Source: Combretum micranthum
Lineage: Eukaryota > Streptophyta > Magnoliopsida > Myrtales > Combretaceae
NCBI GenBank assembly: GCA_024138025.1
Contig: JAMXBD010001435.1
Span: 1-64,000 of the forward strand
Reading direction: 5' to 3'
DNA length: 64,000 nt
The position numbers were made by a program, and so were the translations under genes. Position 1 is the stretch's first letter. Each line of letters opens with the position of its first letter. Of this stretch, positions 1-13,032 are shown in pieces. Below the pieces are notes generated by a model, which made no database searches, was not told the origin of the DNA, and saw only the letters and a program-made list of their open reading frames with translations.

Positions 1-420
1 CACCCATAACTATGAAACTAAAAAATTGCCTACGTAGTTGCTTTAATTTGAATGCCTTTTTTTTTTTCATTTAATTTAGAAGAATTTGTCTGATTACCGA
101 TCAACCAAAATAAAAATTAAGCAAATACAAATTATTTAAAATAATTACCAAAATACCAATGCAAAATCACATTTAGTAAAGTTGCACTTACCAATTGTGA
201 TTTAATGATCTACTGTACTAAAATCATTGAATCACATCTTGCTCATGCAATTTATTTGTTTGAAATAAAACCTCATATGTTATATATGATTTTTCATTAC
301 TAGCTTTTAATTAAAATTACATCATTTGTATTAAATAAATTTTTTCTTAGGGTTAATGGAGACATGTTAACTGGTTGGTTAGTATGGGTTAGGTTAATAA
401 ATACTAAAGTTGAAGTTTTA
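1..420. other. AT-rich spacer
   Basis: No coding potential or recognisable repeat boundary is seen. The stretch is AT-rich with simple poly-T and ATT runs. Confidence 0.5.
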
Positions 421-2190
421 AAACTTTGTAAAATATGCTAATAAGTTTTGTTCAACTTTGGTCCAGCTACCAACAACGCACTTACAGAAATAGCATAGAA
501 AATATTAGGTCGTATTCCAAGGGATAATTGGCATCTACCTTGCTTCCTTTTCATCTATTATCTAGCTAAAGAAAATTTAGCAAAACGTAAAAAAATAAAA
601 TAAAATAAAAACCAGAAGTCATGCTACTGTTAAGGCTAAGCATGTATATGTTTTCAAGGTAAATTCTAAGATAAGTTTATTAATGCAAGAAAAATCCTTA
701 GGGATTGCTTTACCAAGTCCTTGTCATGTGATTTTTCAACAAACTCATAGAGTTGTTCACTTGTGTATTTGCATTGTTGGATTTTTAAAGTAAATCAAAA
801 CCTCTCAAGATCAACAACTCTAGATCGAGGTTAGACTAGCTATCAACAACCTAGATCCATATAAAGATTAAGAATTATTTGTTTTAAAAAACAAACTAAT
901 GAATATTAAAAATAAGTGATAGAAAGCTTCACCATCCCTCTTTCAAGGTAATTATGAATAACTTCATTAGTAGCTTAGATCTATTTAAAAGAATGATCTC
1001 TCAATTCATTCAGTTGAAATCAGACATGGATCTTAAGGTGCCCACTCATTCAGACCACGAAAATAAGTTTTAACTATAAAATTACATATACCCAGTCGAT
1101 ATTTATTAAAACACTTTGAAATCACATGAATCGGGTCTTGGATTCACAAACCCTACGTTAAATGATTATTTCTCCTTGAATGCTGACATTAAGCACAAAT
1201 TCTAAAGAAATAATATATAATTAAAGATGAAAATACAAATTAAGCCTAGAGTCTTGCAAAAAACAAATGCCGGGTTACAATAAATTTACCCTATAAACTT
1301 TGAATCTCTAAGAAAACAATCTCTCTCATTAGAAATTCTCTCTCTAAGCTATGTTATTATATGTCAAAAAATTTTCTACATATGGTACACTCCTCATACT
1401 TATTCGGCGTCTGTGCATGTTTATTTATAGGCTACAAGCATAGAAAATCATGAAGATTTATTTGCTGACGTGACAAATTTTTTATAACCGAATTCATTTT
1501 TATTCTTACCCACGCATCTTAGATGCCAGCTTATGGGATCACTTTTCGGAGTTAGATCAAGTGCTGGAGAGTTGCTCAAATGTTAAGGCTCAATCTAATC
1601 CATGGCCATCTGCTAAAATGAACTCAAATTCTTGTCCAAATTCAACTGCGAGTATCATGGAGTTTGTCGAAGGCTCAAATGTTGACCTCAATCTAAGCTA
1701 TGCTATTCTAAATAAAGGCATGATTTTTTCGTCTAACTTTAATCGTGGGTTGAATCTAAGGGTTGACTGTATGGCGCAATTGAAGCTATATCATGAAGTT
1801 TAGGGCTTGAACACCTCGGTGCAAATCAGTGCAAATTGAGAGTCATGTCAAGGGCTCAATTTGGTGCACAACTAGTCATTTTGCGTTGTTTTGCCTTGCT
1901 GTTTTTCCTTTGATGGGTCTTTTATAGTCCTTGGCTAAGTTCTATTTTGCATAGTTGTTGTTGTTTTTCTCCAATTTGGTTTAAGTCACTTCATTTCTTT
2001 TCTTTTTTTTTTTTTAAATCTTAGGAGCTAAAAAACAACATTTGAGCAATAAAAGCACAAAATCTATAGGAATTTATCAAAAAGGGATCAAATCAAGGCT
2101 AAATTTCTATAAATGGAATCAAGTAAAACAGACTTATCCTTAACCCATTTAATTTAGATCATAGAAAATGGAATAATGCTCTTTTGGACA
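420..2190. repeat. Dispersed repeat, family shared with the insertion at 39.4-40.8 kb
   Basis: Several blocks match the 1.4-kb insertion inside the copia element in the same order. These include a block with CTAGATCCATATAAAGAT (near 850), a block with TCTCTCAAGG/CTTTCAAGG (near 940), a block on 'tagatc..atgatctctca' (near 980), the 'ctctctctaagctatgtta' block (near 1345) and a 'tatttataggc' block (near 1425). No protein motif, terminal inverted repeat or LTR pair was found. The short frame at 1561-1803 has no recognisable domain and lies in the same repeat, so I do not call it a gene. The edges are approximate. Confidence 0.5.
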
Positions 2191-2847
2191 ACTTATATGT
2201 TGTTATGTTTGATATGTATCAACTGTCAACCATGGCACTAAGTTATTTTTAAAAATATTCAAAATACTAAACTAAATTATCTTAAACATGTAGTAATGGA
2301 AACCAAATCTATTATAAGCTAAATGTGTTGAGCTTTGCACAAAATTGTAATATGGTACCTAAATGTTGAAATAATCAATCTAATATTCAATTAAAGTTTT
2401 GTATGTATTTTTTACTATCTCTTTAACTCCATTTGCTAATATGGAAAGACAACCTAATGTTGAGCTTAACTACTTTTATTAACACCATTGAATGTTGATA
2501 GGTTGTCACTACCATGTCAAGAAAAACATAGGAAACAAGTGCTCATAAGGTAGTAAAAATCATCATAAAAAGATTGATCGAGTATTAAATTGACCGCTTT
2601 AAAGTTCATATGTTGATTGAATTTTTGTGTAAAGTTGAGGTACCAAACTTGACATTTTCCCTCTATTATAATATATAATTTGGGTAAACACTAAAAGAGC
2701 ATAACGTTTTGAAAAGTTCAAAAGAGTTCTTGATATTTGAAAAAGTGTCTTTTGAGTTTTAATTAAATATTTCTCTTATTGATACATATTAATGAATGCC
2801 TTAGAAGAAGGATTTTCTATTCTCCATTAGCACGTGTTAATAATGAC

Positions 2848-3003
2848 CTGAATCGACCAACTTCTCCAAATATTGGAACCTTTTTTTGAGTCTGTAAAAA
2901 ACGTTGGGACCTCAATTGATCTACTTCTCCAAACGTTGGGATCTCTTTTGAATTTTTTAAAATGTTGAGATCTCAAATGAACTTACCTCCTAATATTGAG
3001 ACA
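2848..3003. repeat. Degenerate tandem repeat, about 60-bp unit
   Basis: The phrase 'cttctccaaa-(c/t)(g/a)ttgg(g/a)a' recurs three times, with 'gggacctcaattgatc' and 'gagatctcaaatgaac' variants at a spacing of about 60 bp. There is no protein signal. Confidence 0.4.
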
Positions 3004-3699
3004 TTTTGGTATAATTTACCTTATAAAATTTTGAAAATCCTTTTTAAAAAAATAAATCTCGTATCCCTTCGATATTATACCCTTTTAATATTGCTTTTTG
3101 GTGTTAGTACAATTGATGAAATAAACCCTTCTCCTTTCTCCTTTGTTCCTTTTTATTATTACCTTTTCATTTTATATCATTTTAATACTATCTTTTCATG
3201 TTGTTAGATTTGCAAATTGATATATTTTATGTATTACCTTTCATATTCGTACCATTTTAATATTACATTTTCATGTTGTTACCTAGTCAAACTAGTATAT
3301 ATTTAGTATTACCATTTCATGACGTTTCATGAAACATCATATTACTTGAAGTTTTAGAGAACTTCTATGGTCCTGTCATCTGAAATCTTATTAAAAATAT
3401 CATTATTAAGTTGATTGTAAAAAATCAGTTTAAGAAATATTGACGATTTTGATCATATTTGAAATAAATCTTAATTATTCAATCATATAATAGGACCGAT
3501 CCTATCATAGATATCATAGACCATAAAATTTTCATAAGTTTCAATACTTACAACTTACCAAATAAAAGAGAATCAACAAGTGATCACTTGCTATGTATAT
3601 TACATAACTATAATATATGATATATTATAACAATCCATTGTATATTATATTATCTATATTGTTTAAGCTGGAGGTTTGGATTAGTGTCCGTACTTTTTT

Positions 3700-3980
3700 T
3701 TTTTTTATAAATTACATCGAAGGTATCAATGTTTTAAGTAGTTAAAAATATGAATAAATATTTGAGGATAAATTCATTTAAGATATCAACATTTCAAGCT
3801 ATTGAAAAAAATATTTTATAAAGTAAATCAAATAAGGTATTAATAATTGACCATTAATAAAAATTTAGGAAATTTAAATGAAAACTAATTAAAATGTTAA
3901 AATATTGACATCTTAAATGAATTTTGTAAAACTTATGAATTTAGTATAGACATTAATACATTCTTGTGTAATTTACCCAG
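3700..3980. mobile_element. MITE-like element, TAAATTACA-type termini
   Basis: The left end reads 'ataaattacatcga' and the right end 'gtgtaatttaccc', giving short inverted ends. The interior ('ggtatcaatgtttt', 'aagtaaatcaaa') resembles the stretch at 48215-48555, which has matching ends. No target duplication can be read confidently. Confidence 0.35.
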
Positions 3981-4439
3981 TTTTTTCTCATATTATTCCT
4001 CAATTATCCTTGACTAAAAAGCAAATCTTAATATATTTTAATTGTAAAATGGAGAATCATAATCTTTTTGAGTAATTTTTCATCTTCATAGTCCTTTTTA
4101 GTAATTTTCATTTTTCTCTCTCTAGGTTCAAATTAAAAAAAAAAAAGAACCAAAATGTAATAGCTATATCCTCATCATTATCTTTTTTTTTTCCTCTCAA
4201 CTTTTTTCTTTCTTTCTCACCATTATTCCTTTTTTAATCTTCAAATGAACCATCTAATCTAAGTCACACACCCAAAACTGCAAACCTCCATTTCTTTTCC
4301 ATGGTCATTTCCATTATGTATTTTTTTATAAATTAGTTTTACACCTAAGTTTATTTATGTGATTATAATTATTTGCATAATTATTTTGTAAATAATACTT
4401 AATGCATTTGATACTTTTTAAAATTTTGTACATGTGTTA

Positions 4440-4690
4440 TTGATCGCTATTAGTATATAATTAGGTTAATATCATGAATAATACCTGTACTTTAAAAAAA
4501 ATGTAATTAGGTATGTAAAGTTCAAAATTGATTAATTTAGTACTTGAAAATACTTTTCATGAATGATAACAATATCTTCATTAAATTCTTTTAGATACTA
4601 ATCAATTTCAAAGTTTAAGTAAATTGTATAAGTTCAAGTACCATTTGTAATATTATCTTATATGATTTCAAAAGTATTTTGCTATTGTAC
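4440..4690. repeat. AT-rich dispersed repeat, related to 55150-55400
   Basis: Both stretches share the order 'ggttaatat/ggattaatgtta', 'gtaattagtat', 'tcaaaattgatt', 'aaattcttttag' and 'aatttcaaagttta'. It is probably a non-autonomous element, with no defined ends. Confidence 0.35.
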
Positions 4691-5356
4691 TTTTTTGATA
4701 TTATTTTTCATATCTTTATATTTCATGTTGCTCACTTTTAATATATCTAATAAGTTTATCATTTTCAATTTTTCTATTAACGCTATTTTCTATCATTCAA
4801 GATATCTATACATATTCATTAAATAATGTAAAAAAATTGCAACTTTTACACAACTAATGCATTCTTAGCATATAATGCTAATTTTATAACTTAAAGATAA
4901 TAATTTTTTAAAAATATTATAATCTTTTTTATATCTATCAATAATCACATAAATTATACCATATATTATTTATTTATATGTATATTGAAAACTCATGCAT
5001 TGGACAAAGTTCTAACTAGACACATATTAACAAAAGGAACCAATACATCACTATGCAGATGGTTCCGCTGGACAGTAGACATTGGACATTGGACATTGGA
5101 CATAGATCCTTATCCTCATTTGCACCAGATGTGAAAAAAAAAAAAAAAGAAAAAGAAAAGAAAAGAAAAATTATACCACAATAGTTTTCTTGTAGGACAA
5201 GGAAAAAAAATTTTAAACCCTTTTTCACCGATTTAGGTAGGTAGAAAACATGTCGACTCCTATTTTTCTTATTATTGAGAGTCAAAATTAAAAATCCAAA
5301 ATAAAAACACGGGAAACACCTAAGACGGCTTGTTCCGAAAAATTCCTGTGTGCTCA

Positions 5357-5363
5357 TATAAAA
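5357..5363 (+). promoter_or_regulatory. Putative TATA box of eIF3j copy 1
   Basis: TATAAAA lies about 190 bp before the 5'-leader donor site. If used, transcription would begin around 5390. The position is inferred. Confidence 0.4.
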
Positions 5364-5389
5364 TTCGAGGAAAGGAATTAAGAAAGAAA

Positions 5390-6453
5390 CGCTTCTCTGG
5401 CATCTTATTCGTTTCCTTTCCGCTTGGTCACTCCTCAATCCTTTCATCATCACACCGTCAATCTCAAAGTGAGTTCCAGTTCAATCCAAAAACCCTAATC
5501 TCCCACTTTCTCGCTTTCACGAGAATCGGCGTTGAACTCCCCACGGTGAGCTACCTTTGTCTCGGGTTTATTTCTCTCTCTCTCCTTTTGCGAACAGAAC
5601 AAATTGAGAACGAATCACTCAATTATGTTGCTTTTCACTGTAAAAAAGTTTCTAGCTTTCGTGTGTTTTGAGGGTTCATGTTTATCTTGTTGCTTATTTT
5701 CCCCCTATTGAATTAAGGTTTTATTAGATTTTAGTAGTTCTATTGCTGTATTCGCTTAATTTATTCATCTTTATGTTAAATTGTTGCAAAAGTTTCAATT
5801 TTTTAATTAATTAATAATAGAGGAACATGGTGAGTAAATTGACCGACTCACCAGTAAGCACAGCTTTCGCTATTAAGGTAGTCGAAGGAGTGTCGGCCAA
5901 GCACTTGGACTTGCTGTCTAATTTTAAGTGAAAGCTGATATAGAGAGATTACATGCGATTCAATATCTTTAAATAGTATGTGCTGTTTGGTAGACAGTGA
6001 TCTAAAACAGTGACATGATGATGGAATCCGTGTGATGAAGAGAACTGTGTTTTCGCGTAATGAGTAGGATATATGTCTCTTCCGGTTACGGCTGCTTAAG
6101 CTGACAAGGAGAGGGAGATGCTAATTGAATGACTTAGCATTAGTGAGGTAGTTGCACCTACTCGATGTAATTGATAGCTTAAATTAACCATAAGGCATGC
6201 AAGTTCAAACATGTTAGTTTATCCGTACATCTAATCTATTATTGCCATAAATTGCTTTTCCTGTAATGGTATTTTTCTGGTGGCTTATTTTTTAGGGTAT
6301 GCTTTGTTGTTTTCTTTTTCTAGTGTTGGAGTATGTGTATTTCATTGCATTTGACAAATTTGATCTTTAACCTAGTTGTGTTTTTGTTCGTAGGGACTTG
6401 TTTCAACTATCAATCAAAACTTACCTCTGCTTCTTGATAAAGAGACTGTGGTC
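5390..6453 (+). other. 5' leader of eIF3j copy 1, split by a leader intron
   Basis: A non-coding exon ends at 5545 (CACG|GTGAG). The intron runs 5546-6393 and ends in TTCGTAG, and the second leader exon 6394-6453 precedes the first ATG. Copy 2 has the same arrangement (donor at 25373, acceptor at 26120), which supports the model. The transcription start is approximate. Confidence 0.6.
5490..5498 (+). promoter_or_regulatory. Telo-box (AAACCCTAA) in the eIF3j copy 1 leader
   Basis: There is an exact AAACCCTAA in the predicted first leader exon. This motif is known near start sites of plant genes for the translation machinery, such as ribosomal proteins and eEF1A. Copy 2 has the same 9-mer at 25436-25444. 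A role here is inferred. Confidence 0.5.
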
Positions 6454-7320
6454 ATGGAGGACTGGGGTATCGTGAATATTTTACTTCATGAATTGTATAC
6501 TGCATTATATAGATGTTCATCCTTTCAGTATACATGCTACATCGTCATCCTTAAAGTTCATGAAAGGCATATGGAAGATTTAATCCACGAGTTTATGGTA
6601 AACTACAAATGGTTTTTGTTTCATTGTATGTGGCATACTTTAGGGCAGCCTTAAGTGGTATCAATTTTGCATCCACATCATCTTTTTAAACCACAAGCTT
6701 TCCTGTTGTTGAAGACATATGTTCTAATTGTTATTGTAGCTTAAGGAGAAACCTGTTGTGTTTCTGTCCTCAATTCTCGTGGGCTTTTTTATTTTAGCTG
6801 CTTCTTCTTATGAAGGCATCTGCAATTATTTCAGAAGATGAGCAGATTCCATCTCCTTGCGAAGGAACAACCAAGAAGCAAATGGGATGATGAAGATGTG
6901 GATGAAGATGATGTGAAGGAGTCATGGGATGAAGATGATGAAGAATCTGCTCCGGTATGAAAAAGTGACACTGAAAATTTGGGGTTTTGTGATGAAAGAT
7001 GGAAATTACTATTGTAGTACCCTGAAGAATTGGATTAGTTACCATGGGCCTACAAAGCTTCCACAAATTGTCCCAGTTTGTTTTGACTCCAATACTTTAA
7101 GATAGTTTGCCTTTATGCATAATTGAACTCTTGAGCAAAGGAGGTCATCGTTGTTTACACTTCTGTGGTATTGATAAAACTCATCCTAATCAGCACAAAA
7201 TTAAAACATCAGTATCATATTTCTGGTTGGGAAATTGTTGTCTAAACTCTTGCTCTAATTAATGGTCAGAGAAAAAAACAAGGAAAAAAAACTCTTGCTC
7301 TAATTTCTGTTAACATTGGC

Positions 7321-7355
<35 letters not shown>

Positions 7356-10087
7356 ACACACACACACACACACATATGCACGCGGCACACACACCTGCAC
7401 AAGCACATGTGCGTACACACATACTCTCACAACGTGCACATGCATACTGCAAGCACACACACAAATGCATACCCGCATGCAAAGCAAAAGCTAATGCAGC
7501 AATAGAAAGATATAGAAGTAAGTTGAGAGAATTTGAAGGAGCATGATATAGTGACTTTCTAAATTTTTCCCCCCTCATAGTTCTTCTTTTCTCTGATTCT
7601 TGCACTCCAAGTGATTTTTGGAAGCTTTTATACCTGCATGGCATCAGACCGTGTGAAAACTTGACATGTTCTGGAGTAGTGTAGTTTAGCACTTCTTCTC
7701 AATGCTTTAACTGTAGTGTTGTTGGGAATTTTAAATTTATTATTTCCACAGGCACCCCAGCCTAAACCAGCAACTGAGAAACCAGCGAAGAAAGCTGCAG
7801 CAAAAGCTGTCAACAATAAATTAAAAACAACAGAAGCCAAGAAAGAAGATCCATTAGATCCTGTTGCTGAGAAACTCCGTCAACAGAGGTTATTTCATTT
7901 TGTTGAATTTTGTGCTGCTAAGTAGAGTATTGTAATTTAAGTTGGAAGTGTTGCTTGTTCCTTTTGATTGTCTTTCATTTTGTAGAAGACTTAGCTGTGT
8001 AGATTTAAATCATCTCATGTAGTGGGCATAGCATTAATTTGGTTTGCTTTTTTGCTATCAACTGGATTTCAGCTAAAATCCCAAGGGTTGACATAGTGAT
8101 TGGGGTCTACAAACTCTAATGACAAGTTGTATAATATGTTGCCTTCAATTTCTACGTAGGCTACTTCTTGAGCTACCAACTTAGTACAAGTTATACTTAA
8201 TTGGTGAAAGAGTCTTTGTAGTATGGCTCTTCTTCTTGGGCTAGGTGGTCCTGGTACAGCCGTGCTGTACCATTAACTGAAAGGAAAATAGTGCACTGGA
8301 TGACCTATCTAATAGTGCTTTGTATGCCAGGTGGAACAGTAAACTTTTGGTTGGAAGACAGTTTTACTTTAGGAAAATGTAAAGTTTTTTTTAAAAGCAA
8401 AGGTTATATACAAACAGTCCACTTATTGCTGAGAAGTCACCTTTTTCGCAGTGAGATTTCAGTGCCTAAAACCCATCAAAGTTGGTCATGATCACAATAT
8501 CTCTCTCCATCACAGCAACCAAAAAAAAAAAAAAAGCATCTAAGAGAAAACATAATCAATGACACACACAAACCAAACATATGCAATTGCATCTGTTCTT
8601 CTTATGCCTACTCTTATGCAACAACAGTTTCTGATGAATTAAAATGCCAACGAAACTTCAAGACATGGGACACAATGTAGGAAAGGTTGGGCTTCTGTAA
8701 TGGGTAAAATGACAAGACATTTCTTATGGAACATGGTTTTGCAAATGGCATATATTCAATCTGAACAAATGCAACTCTCATAAATTAGAGGTTGTCTTCT
8801 CCTTTTTGACATGCTAGCTATGAGAACTCTAATACTGTTACTGCTTTTGTTTAGAAAGGGCTGATATGATATGGAAATGTTGGGGATATGTTTCTTTTGT
8901 AACATTGCTCTGGAAAGGTACATACTGCTCTGTGAATAGCCTTGTGATAAATTAAAATAAGTTCACTGAGGTCTTTAGGCAATTAACTTGTTTTGATTTT
9001 TAAGTAAGTCATCATATTCTTGTCTGTGTTGCACATAAGGTTCTGACTCAATATTCTGGATGCAGACTGGTTGAAGAATCTGATTTCAAGTCCACCAAGG
9101 AATTGTTTGGAAAACAGGGAGATGACAAGACCCTTGATAACTTTATTCCTAAGTCTGAAAGTGATTTTCTGGAGTATGCTGAGCTAATATCCCACAAGCT
9201 TCGTTCTTTTGAGGTTTGGTTTTTGTCTTAGTATGTGATGTCATGCAGTTTGATCAGCTCTAAATGCTATATTATCTCTTATGCAGAAAAGCTATCATTA
9301 CATTGGTCTACTCAAGGCAATAATGAGACTGTCCATGACTTCACTCAAAGGTGCAGATGCAAAAGAAGTTGCATCTTCTGTTACAGCAATAGCCAATGAA
9401 AAATTAAAGGCTGAAAAGGAGGCTAATGCTGGTAAAAAGAAAACAGGTAATAATCCATATTTGTATCAATTGTTTCTGGGTCTTTCACTTGCTGTCTTTC
9501 ATGCATGGTGTGTCCTTTTTCAGTTTATGAGTGTATGTTGTCAAATCAGGAGGCATAAGGAATTAGCTGAATCCTTTAATAAGAGACGATGTTTTTTTGT
9601 TCTTACCTGCTGTTTACTACGCTTTTTTTTTTTTGTCCTTTATATCTTATCTATAGTTGATTTGTATCCATTCTATATCTGTTTTGTGTCTATTCTCTGT
9701 GTATATGTGCATTTGACATATTATTTTCTTGGTGTTATTTTAAGTCAACCATAGTCTCAAATCTGTGGTAGCAAAATGCTATCAAAATGAAATCATAACA
9801 ATGAGTTAAAAAGGCCCCATAATATGTTTGGCCTAAGGTTGTTCCTCTTGCTCGATAAGCACTCTGAAGTATTCCTCTGTATAAATCTACATACTATCCG
9901 TACTTAAGCATGGACAATCATAAATTAGTTATTTTTGCTATGACATATTCAGTTCAACACCATGGTTAATATTGCTATTGAATTTCTATCTACAGGTGCG
10001 AAGAAGAAGCAGCTGCACATAGAGAGAGCGGACGATGATTTGGCGGTTGATACTTATGATGCTCTTGATGATTATGACTTCATGTGA
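6454..10087 (+). CDS. eIF3j: Eukaryotic translation initiation factor 3 subunit J, copy 1 (N-terminal frameshift, internal start available)
   Basis: eIF3j is the loosely bound eIF3 subunit (yeast Hcr1) that contacts the 40S decoding centre and eIF3b in the cytoplasm. Exons by splice sites and alignment to copy 2: 6454-6466, 6835-6954, 7752-7888, 9066-9213, 9287-9446, 9996-10087 (stop TGA 10085). Exon 2 holds the acidic Trp motifs (KWDDEDV, VKESWDEDDEE) that in the human protein bind the eIF3b RRM. Exon 3 ends in DPVAEKLRQQR, exon 4 carries DDKTLDNFIPKSESDF and exon 6 ends in DDYDFM, matching the family's acidic aromatic tail. Relative to copy 2, exon 2 lacks 2 bp after 'gagcagattcca', so the ATG at 6454 stops after 22 codons (TGA 6888). 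The ATG at 6838 reads in frame to the true stop, giving 217 residues and losing only the extreme N-terminus. Could be a real start shift or a sequence error. Confidence 0.9.
6838..6840 (+). promoter_or_regulatory. Internal ATG that restores the eIF3j copy 1 frame
   Basis: This ATG is three bases into exon 2 and starts MSRFHLLAKEQPRSKWDDED. It is in frame with exons 3-6: 117+137+148+160+92 = 654 nt, a whole number of codons. Use of this start is inferred. Ribosomes would first meet the ATG at 6454, which opens a 22-codon frame overlapping it. Confidence 0.5.
7321..7465. repeat. Compound (TC)n(AC)n microsatellite in eIF3j copy 1 intron 2
   Basis: A pure TC run is followed by long AC runs broken by AAC and ATGC interruptions. 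The frames predicted over it on both strands (His/Thr-rich or Cys/Val-rich) are artefacts of the repeat. Confidence 0.9.
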
Positions 10088-10230
10088 TTGTTTTCGTTTT
10101 GGCACTTTCTCTTCTTGCTGCTGTGTCCTGAGGTAGTCATTCAAAGGAAAGCTGATGATCTCTTGATAATTATATGTCATTTTTCGTAATCCAGTTTTGA
10201 TAATGGTTCGTGTAATCCTGTTGTCTGTCG

Positions 10231-10236
10231 AATAAA
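10231..10236 (+). terminator. Polyadenylation signal, eIF3j copy 1
   Basis: AATAAA lies 144 bases after the stop codon, in a TG-rich 3' region. Confidence 0.6.
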
Positions 10237-10239
10237 AAC

Positions 10240-10830
10240 AGTTTTGTTGTATCTGGACTTGGCCATGTAAAACATTCCTGTTATTGCTTCCTGGTCTCCT
10301 TCCATGTCACCTCGAATACAATTATTGGTTAGAGTGGCAGGCTGAGGGGAATTTTCAATTTGAATCAATTTTTATGTTTGAGCTATCTGAACTTTTAACA
10401 TTGAGTTAATTCCATGGATAATTTTTTTAGCGATGTCCACCATCTTGGGGTTGGAGGTTCTTGAATTCAATTTGTTTGTCTATAATCGTTTTATTTGTTT
10501 TCTTGTCGGTGCAATGTGATGATTGCTACCGGATTTAGGTTTTTTGAATTTTAGTCTAAAGTTGTTTAATATTCAATCGGTTTTTTTTTTTTTTTTTGCT
10601 CCCAAATTTACCATATTTCTTTTATATTTGTATTCTATGATGAAAAGGTAGTAAATCTATTAAGTGAAAAATTATTGTAGTGTTTGGTTCATAATTATGG
10701 TCATACGTGATTTTATGGTATGGGATAAAATTCTTCAAATTTCAAGATTTTTGCCGTATTCATCTTGTAGTTTAGAAGTCGCGAATTGAGATATATATTT
10801 TCGAATATTAGTTTTCTTCATCATACCATT
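10240..10830. other. Spacer between eIF3j copy 1 and the LINE
   Basis: AT-rich with a poly-T tract near 10580. No gene or defined repeat is seen. Confidence 0.5.
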
Positions 10831-11009
10831 AAGGTCATCACAATTGTTACCTCATTAACATTACTCTGGGGAACAACTGTCCAGACAACAAGGTTCATAG
10901 ACTTCCATAACCATAGAAATGAGCTCTCGACCCTCCTCTGCTTCCTTCCCCTGCATAGGAGACTCCTCTCCCCATCAAGAAAAAAGAAGAGACCTTCAAA
11001 TGATGATCT

Positions 11010-12200
11010 TCCCCTTCCTAAGGAGGACATGGCAAAACAAAACTTATCACAGACCCTATCTCAAGCAGAAATTCAACAAAATGATTTTACATCTCCTGAT
11101 GATGGCCAATCTCCCCTAGCTAACAAAAAATCATACAAGAACATGGCTACAATGAATATCCCTTTTGCTTATGCCCACAACTTTGGGTTAGAGGAATCCT
11201 CTCCTAGAGAAGAAATTGAGGTAGATGATTCTCCAAATGATGATAGCCAAATGCTTTCAGCTGAAGTAGAAACAAAAACAGGTATCAAAGTTATAAACTT
11301 CTCAAATCATGAGACAAAAATGCTTAGACACCCTTGGAAACGTGCTCTCATTATCAAAATCTATGGTTCCTCTTTATGTTATAAAATGCTACATGCTAGA
11401 TTCCATAAACTTTGGTCTTTTGTCAATAACTTTTCCCTCGTTGGCCTAGGAAACGATTATGATAATGTCTGTTTTAATTATGGAGAAGATTACAATCAAG
11501 GCATTAGAGATGGACCTTGGTTCATTAATGGCTAATTCTTAACTATTAGAAAATGGGAACCCAATTTCAGAGCCGCTATTGCTTCTTTCAATTCTGTAGC
11601 TACTTGGGTAAGAATCAATGAACTTCCTATCGAATATTTCTCTGCTCCTGCCATCACAAAAATTGGCAATAGCATAGAACCTGTGCTCAGGATCGATGCT
11701 TACGCTTCAAATGCAGAATGAGGCAGATACGTGAGATTATGTGTCCGAGTATATTTTATAGAGCCTCTAGTTCACAACATTGTTATTGAAAACCAAAATT
11801 TTAAGTTACAGTATGAAGGTATTAAAAACCTATGTGTTGAATGTGGATCAATAGGGCATACATCTCTTTTTTGCCCCAAAAAACTTTCTTCTAAATAGAT
11901 GAACTCCATAACACCAAATGATAATGCTAACAGTACGAATAACACTGGAGAAATAATGAACCCCAATCAAAACAATACAATAGATGAAAAACAGGAAAAA
12001 GATCCAACAAAATATGGTGATTGGATCTTTGTCAAAACAAAAAAGAAATCTAACCCTGGCAACAACAAGATCTCAACAAAGGATCTTAGTTGAAGAGATG
12101 GAGCCATCTCTTCCAACAATAGATCTTTAGGAAGAAAATCTTCTTCTCTAGAGCAAAATCCCACCTGCCCTACTCCTAACCCCTTTCCTTCAAATCATAA
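11010..12200 (+). pseudogene. LINE ORF1: DUF4283-type domain and CCHC zinc knuckle
   Basis: The region around 11330-11710 reads as a DUF4283-type domain, with 'DGPWFING' followed by a stop (near 11533), then 'FLTIRKWEPNFRA' and 'WVRINELPIEYF'. A zinc knuckle CVECGSIGHTSLFC (C-x2-C-x4-H-x4-C) lies at about 11834-11875. The Ser/Asn/Lys-rich C-terminus is broken by stops. ORF1 proteins of this kind bind the LINE RNA. A related fragment lies at 59.7-60.5 kb. Confidence 0.75.
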
Positions 12201-13032
12201 TCAAATCAAATTAGATAATTAGAACCTTACTTCTGATGTCAGTGCAATATGGCCTAAGGCACATGACAAGACAAGTCTTAGCCATAACAAGGTCTCATCA
12301 AATGTTAATGTTGTAGATCGTAATCTACAAAAGGATCATGAATCACAAGGCTTCTCCTTCACAACTTCCAAACATCTTCCTAGTGAAGAAATACCCCCAA
12401 AACCCAAAACTCCCAAAATTGAAAAACCTTGCAAGAAATAAGGCAAAAAATGAACCAAAAATGCATTCTTGCCTTCAGAATTCAAATTCTCCCCCTCTCT
12501 TCGGACATCACATGGTCGAACTAGCGCTTTAGAGTCTTTCGTATGGAAACGAACCTAACAAGATTTCAAATAGTGGTATGTTTGGAGGAAATTTGAATTA
12601 TGAAGGACGATCACATGTCTCTAGTCCAAGTTCCATGGACTCACCTAGCAATCTCAGAACTAGAGGGCACTTCCTACATGACTAGAACAAATCTAGCCGT
12701 CAAATCAATCAAGGAGTTCATCCTTCTAGTCCTAATTCCACTGAGGTACGATCAAATGAACCCATGCTTGATAATGGAAAAGTGGGAAAAAAACTTTGAA
12801 GATAGCTGCCTAACAAATACTCAGGACTAGAAGTCTCAGCATTCCTCCCTTTCCAATACCAATCTCCCTCAACATGGTGCAAGGAATGAACCAGTTGCAC
12901 CTATTCCACAATAGGGAGGAGTCTCTCCTCATGATGGATAGTAGCTTTTCCCCTATTTCCTATTGCTTTGAACTTAAGGCTATAGCTATGCTAGGCATTG
13001 AAGTCCAATACTACATATTTATCTTTCAATAG

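Larger units (their letters stand above)
2190..5350. other. AT-rich intergenic spacer with small repeat remnants
   Basis: No gene is supported. The stretch holds a degenerate tandem repeat near 2.85-3.0 kb, two MITE-like remnants (near 3.7-3.98 and 4.44-4.69 kb) and simple A/T tracts. At 5085-5106 a 7-mer, ACATTGG, is repeated in tandem just upstream of the eIF3j copy 1 promoter. Confidence 0.5.

Noticed and set aside
5016..5453. 145-codon minus-strand frame upstream of eIF3j
   Set aside because: Phe-rich low-complexity translation of A-rich promoter DNA; no domain, and it overlaps the predicted promoter and leader.
7266..7692. Overlapping frames on both strands with Cys/Val- or His/Thr-rich proteins
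   Set aside because: They lie on the (TC)n(AC)n microsatellite within intron 2 of eIF3j copy 1; composition explains them.
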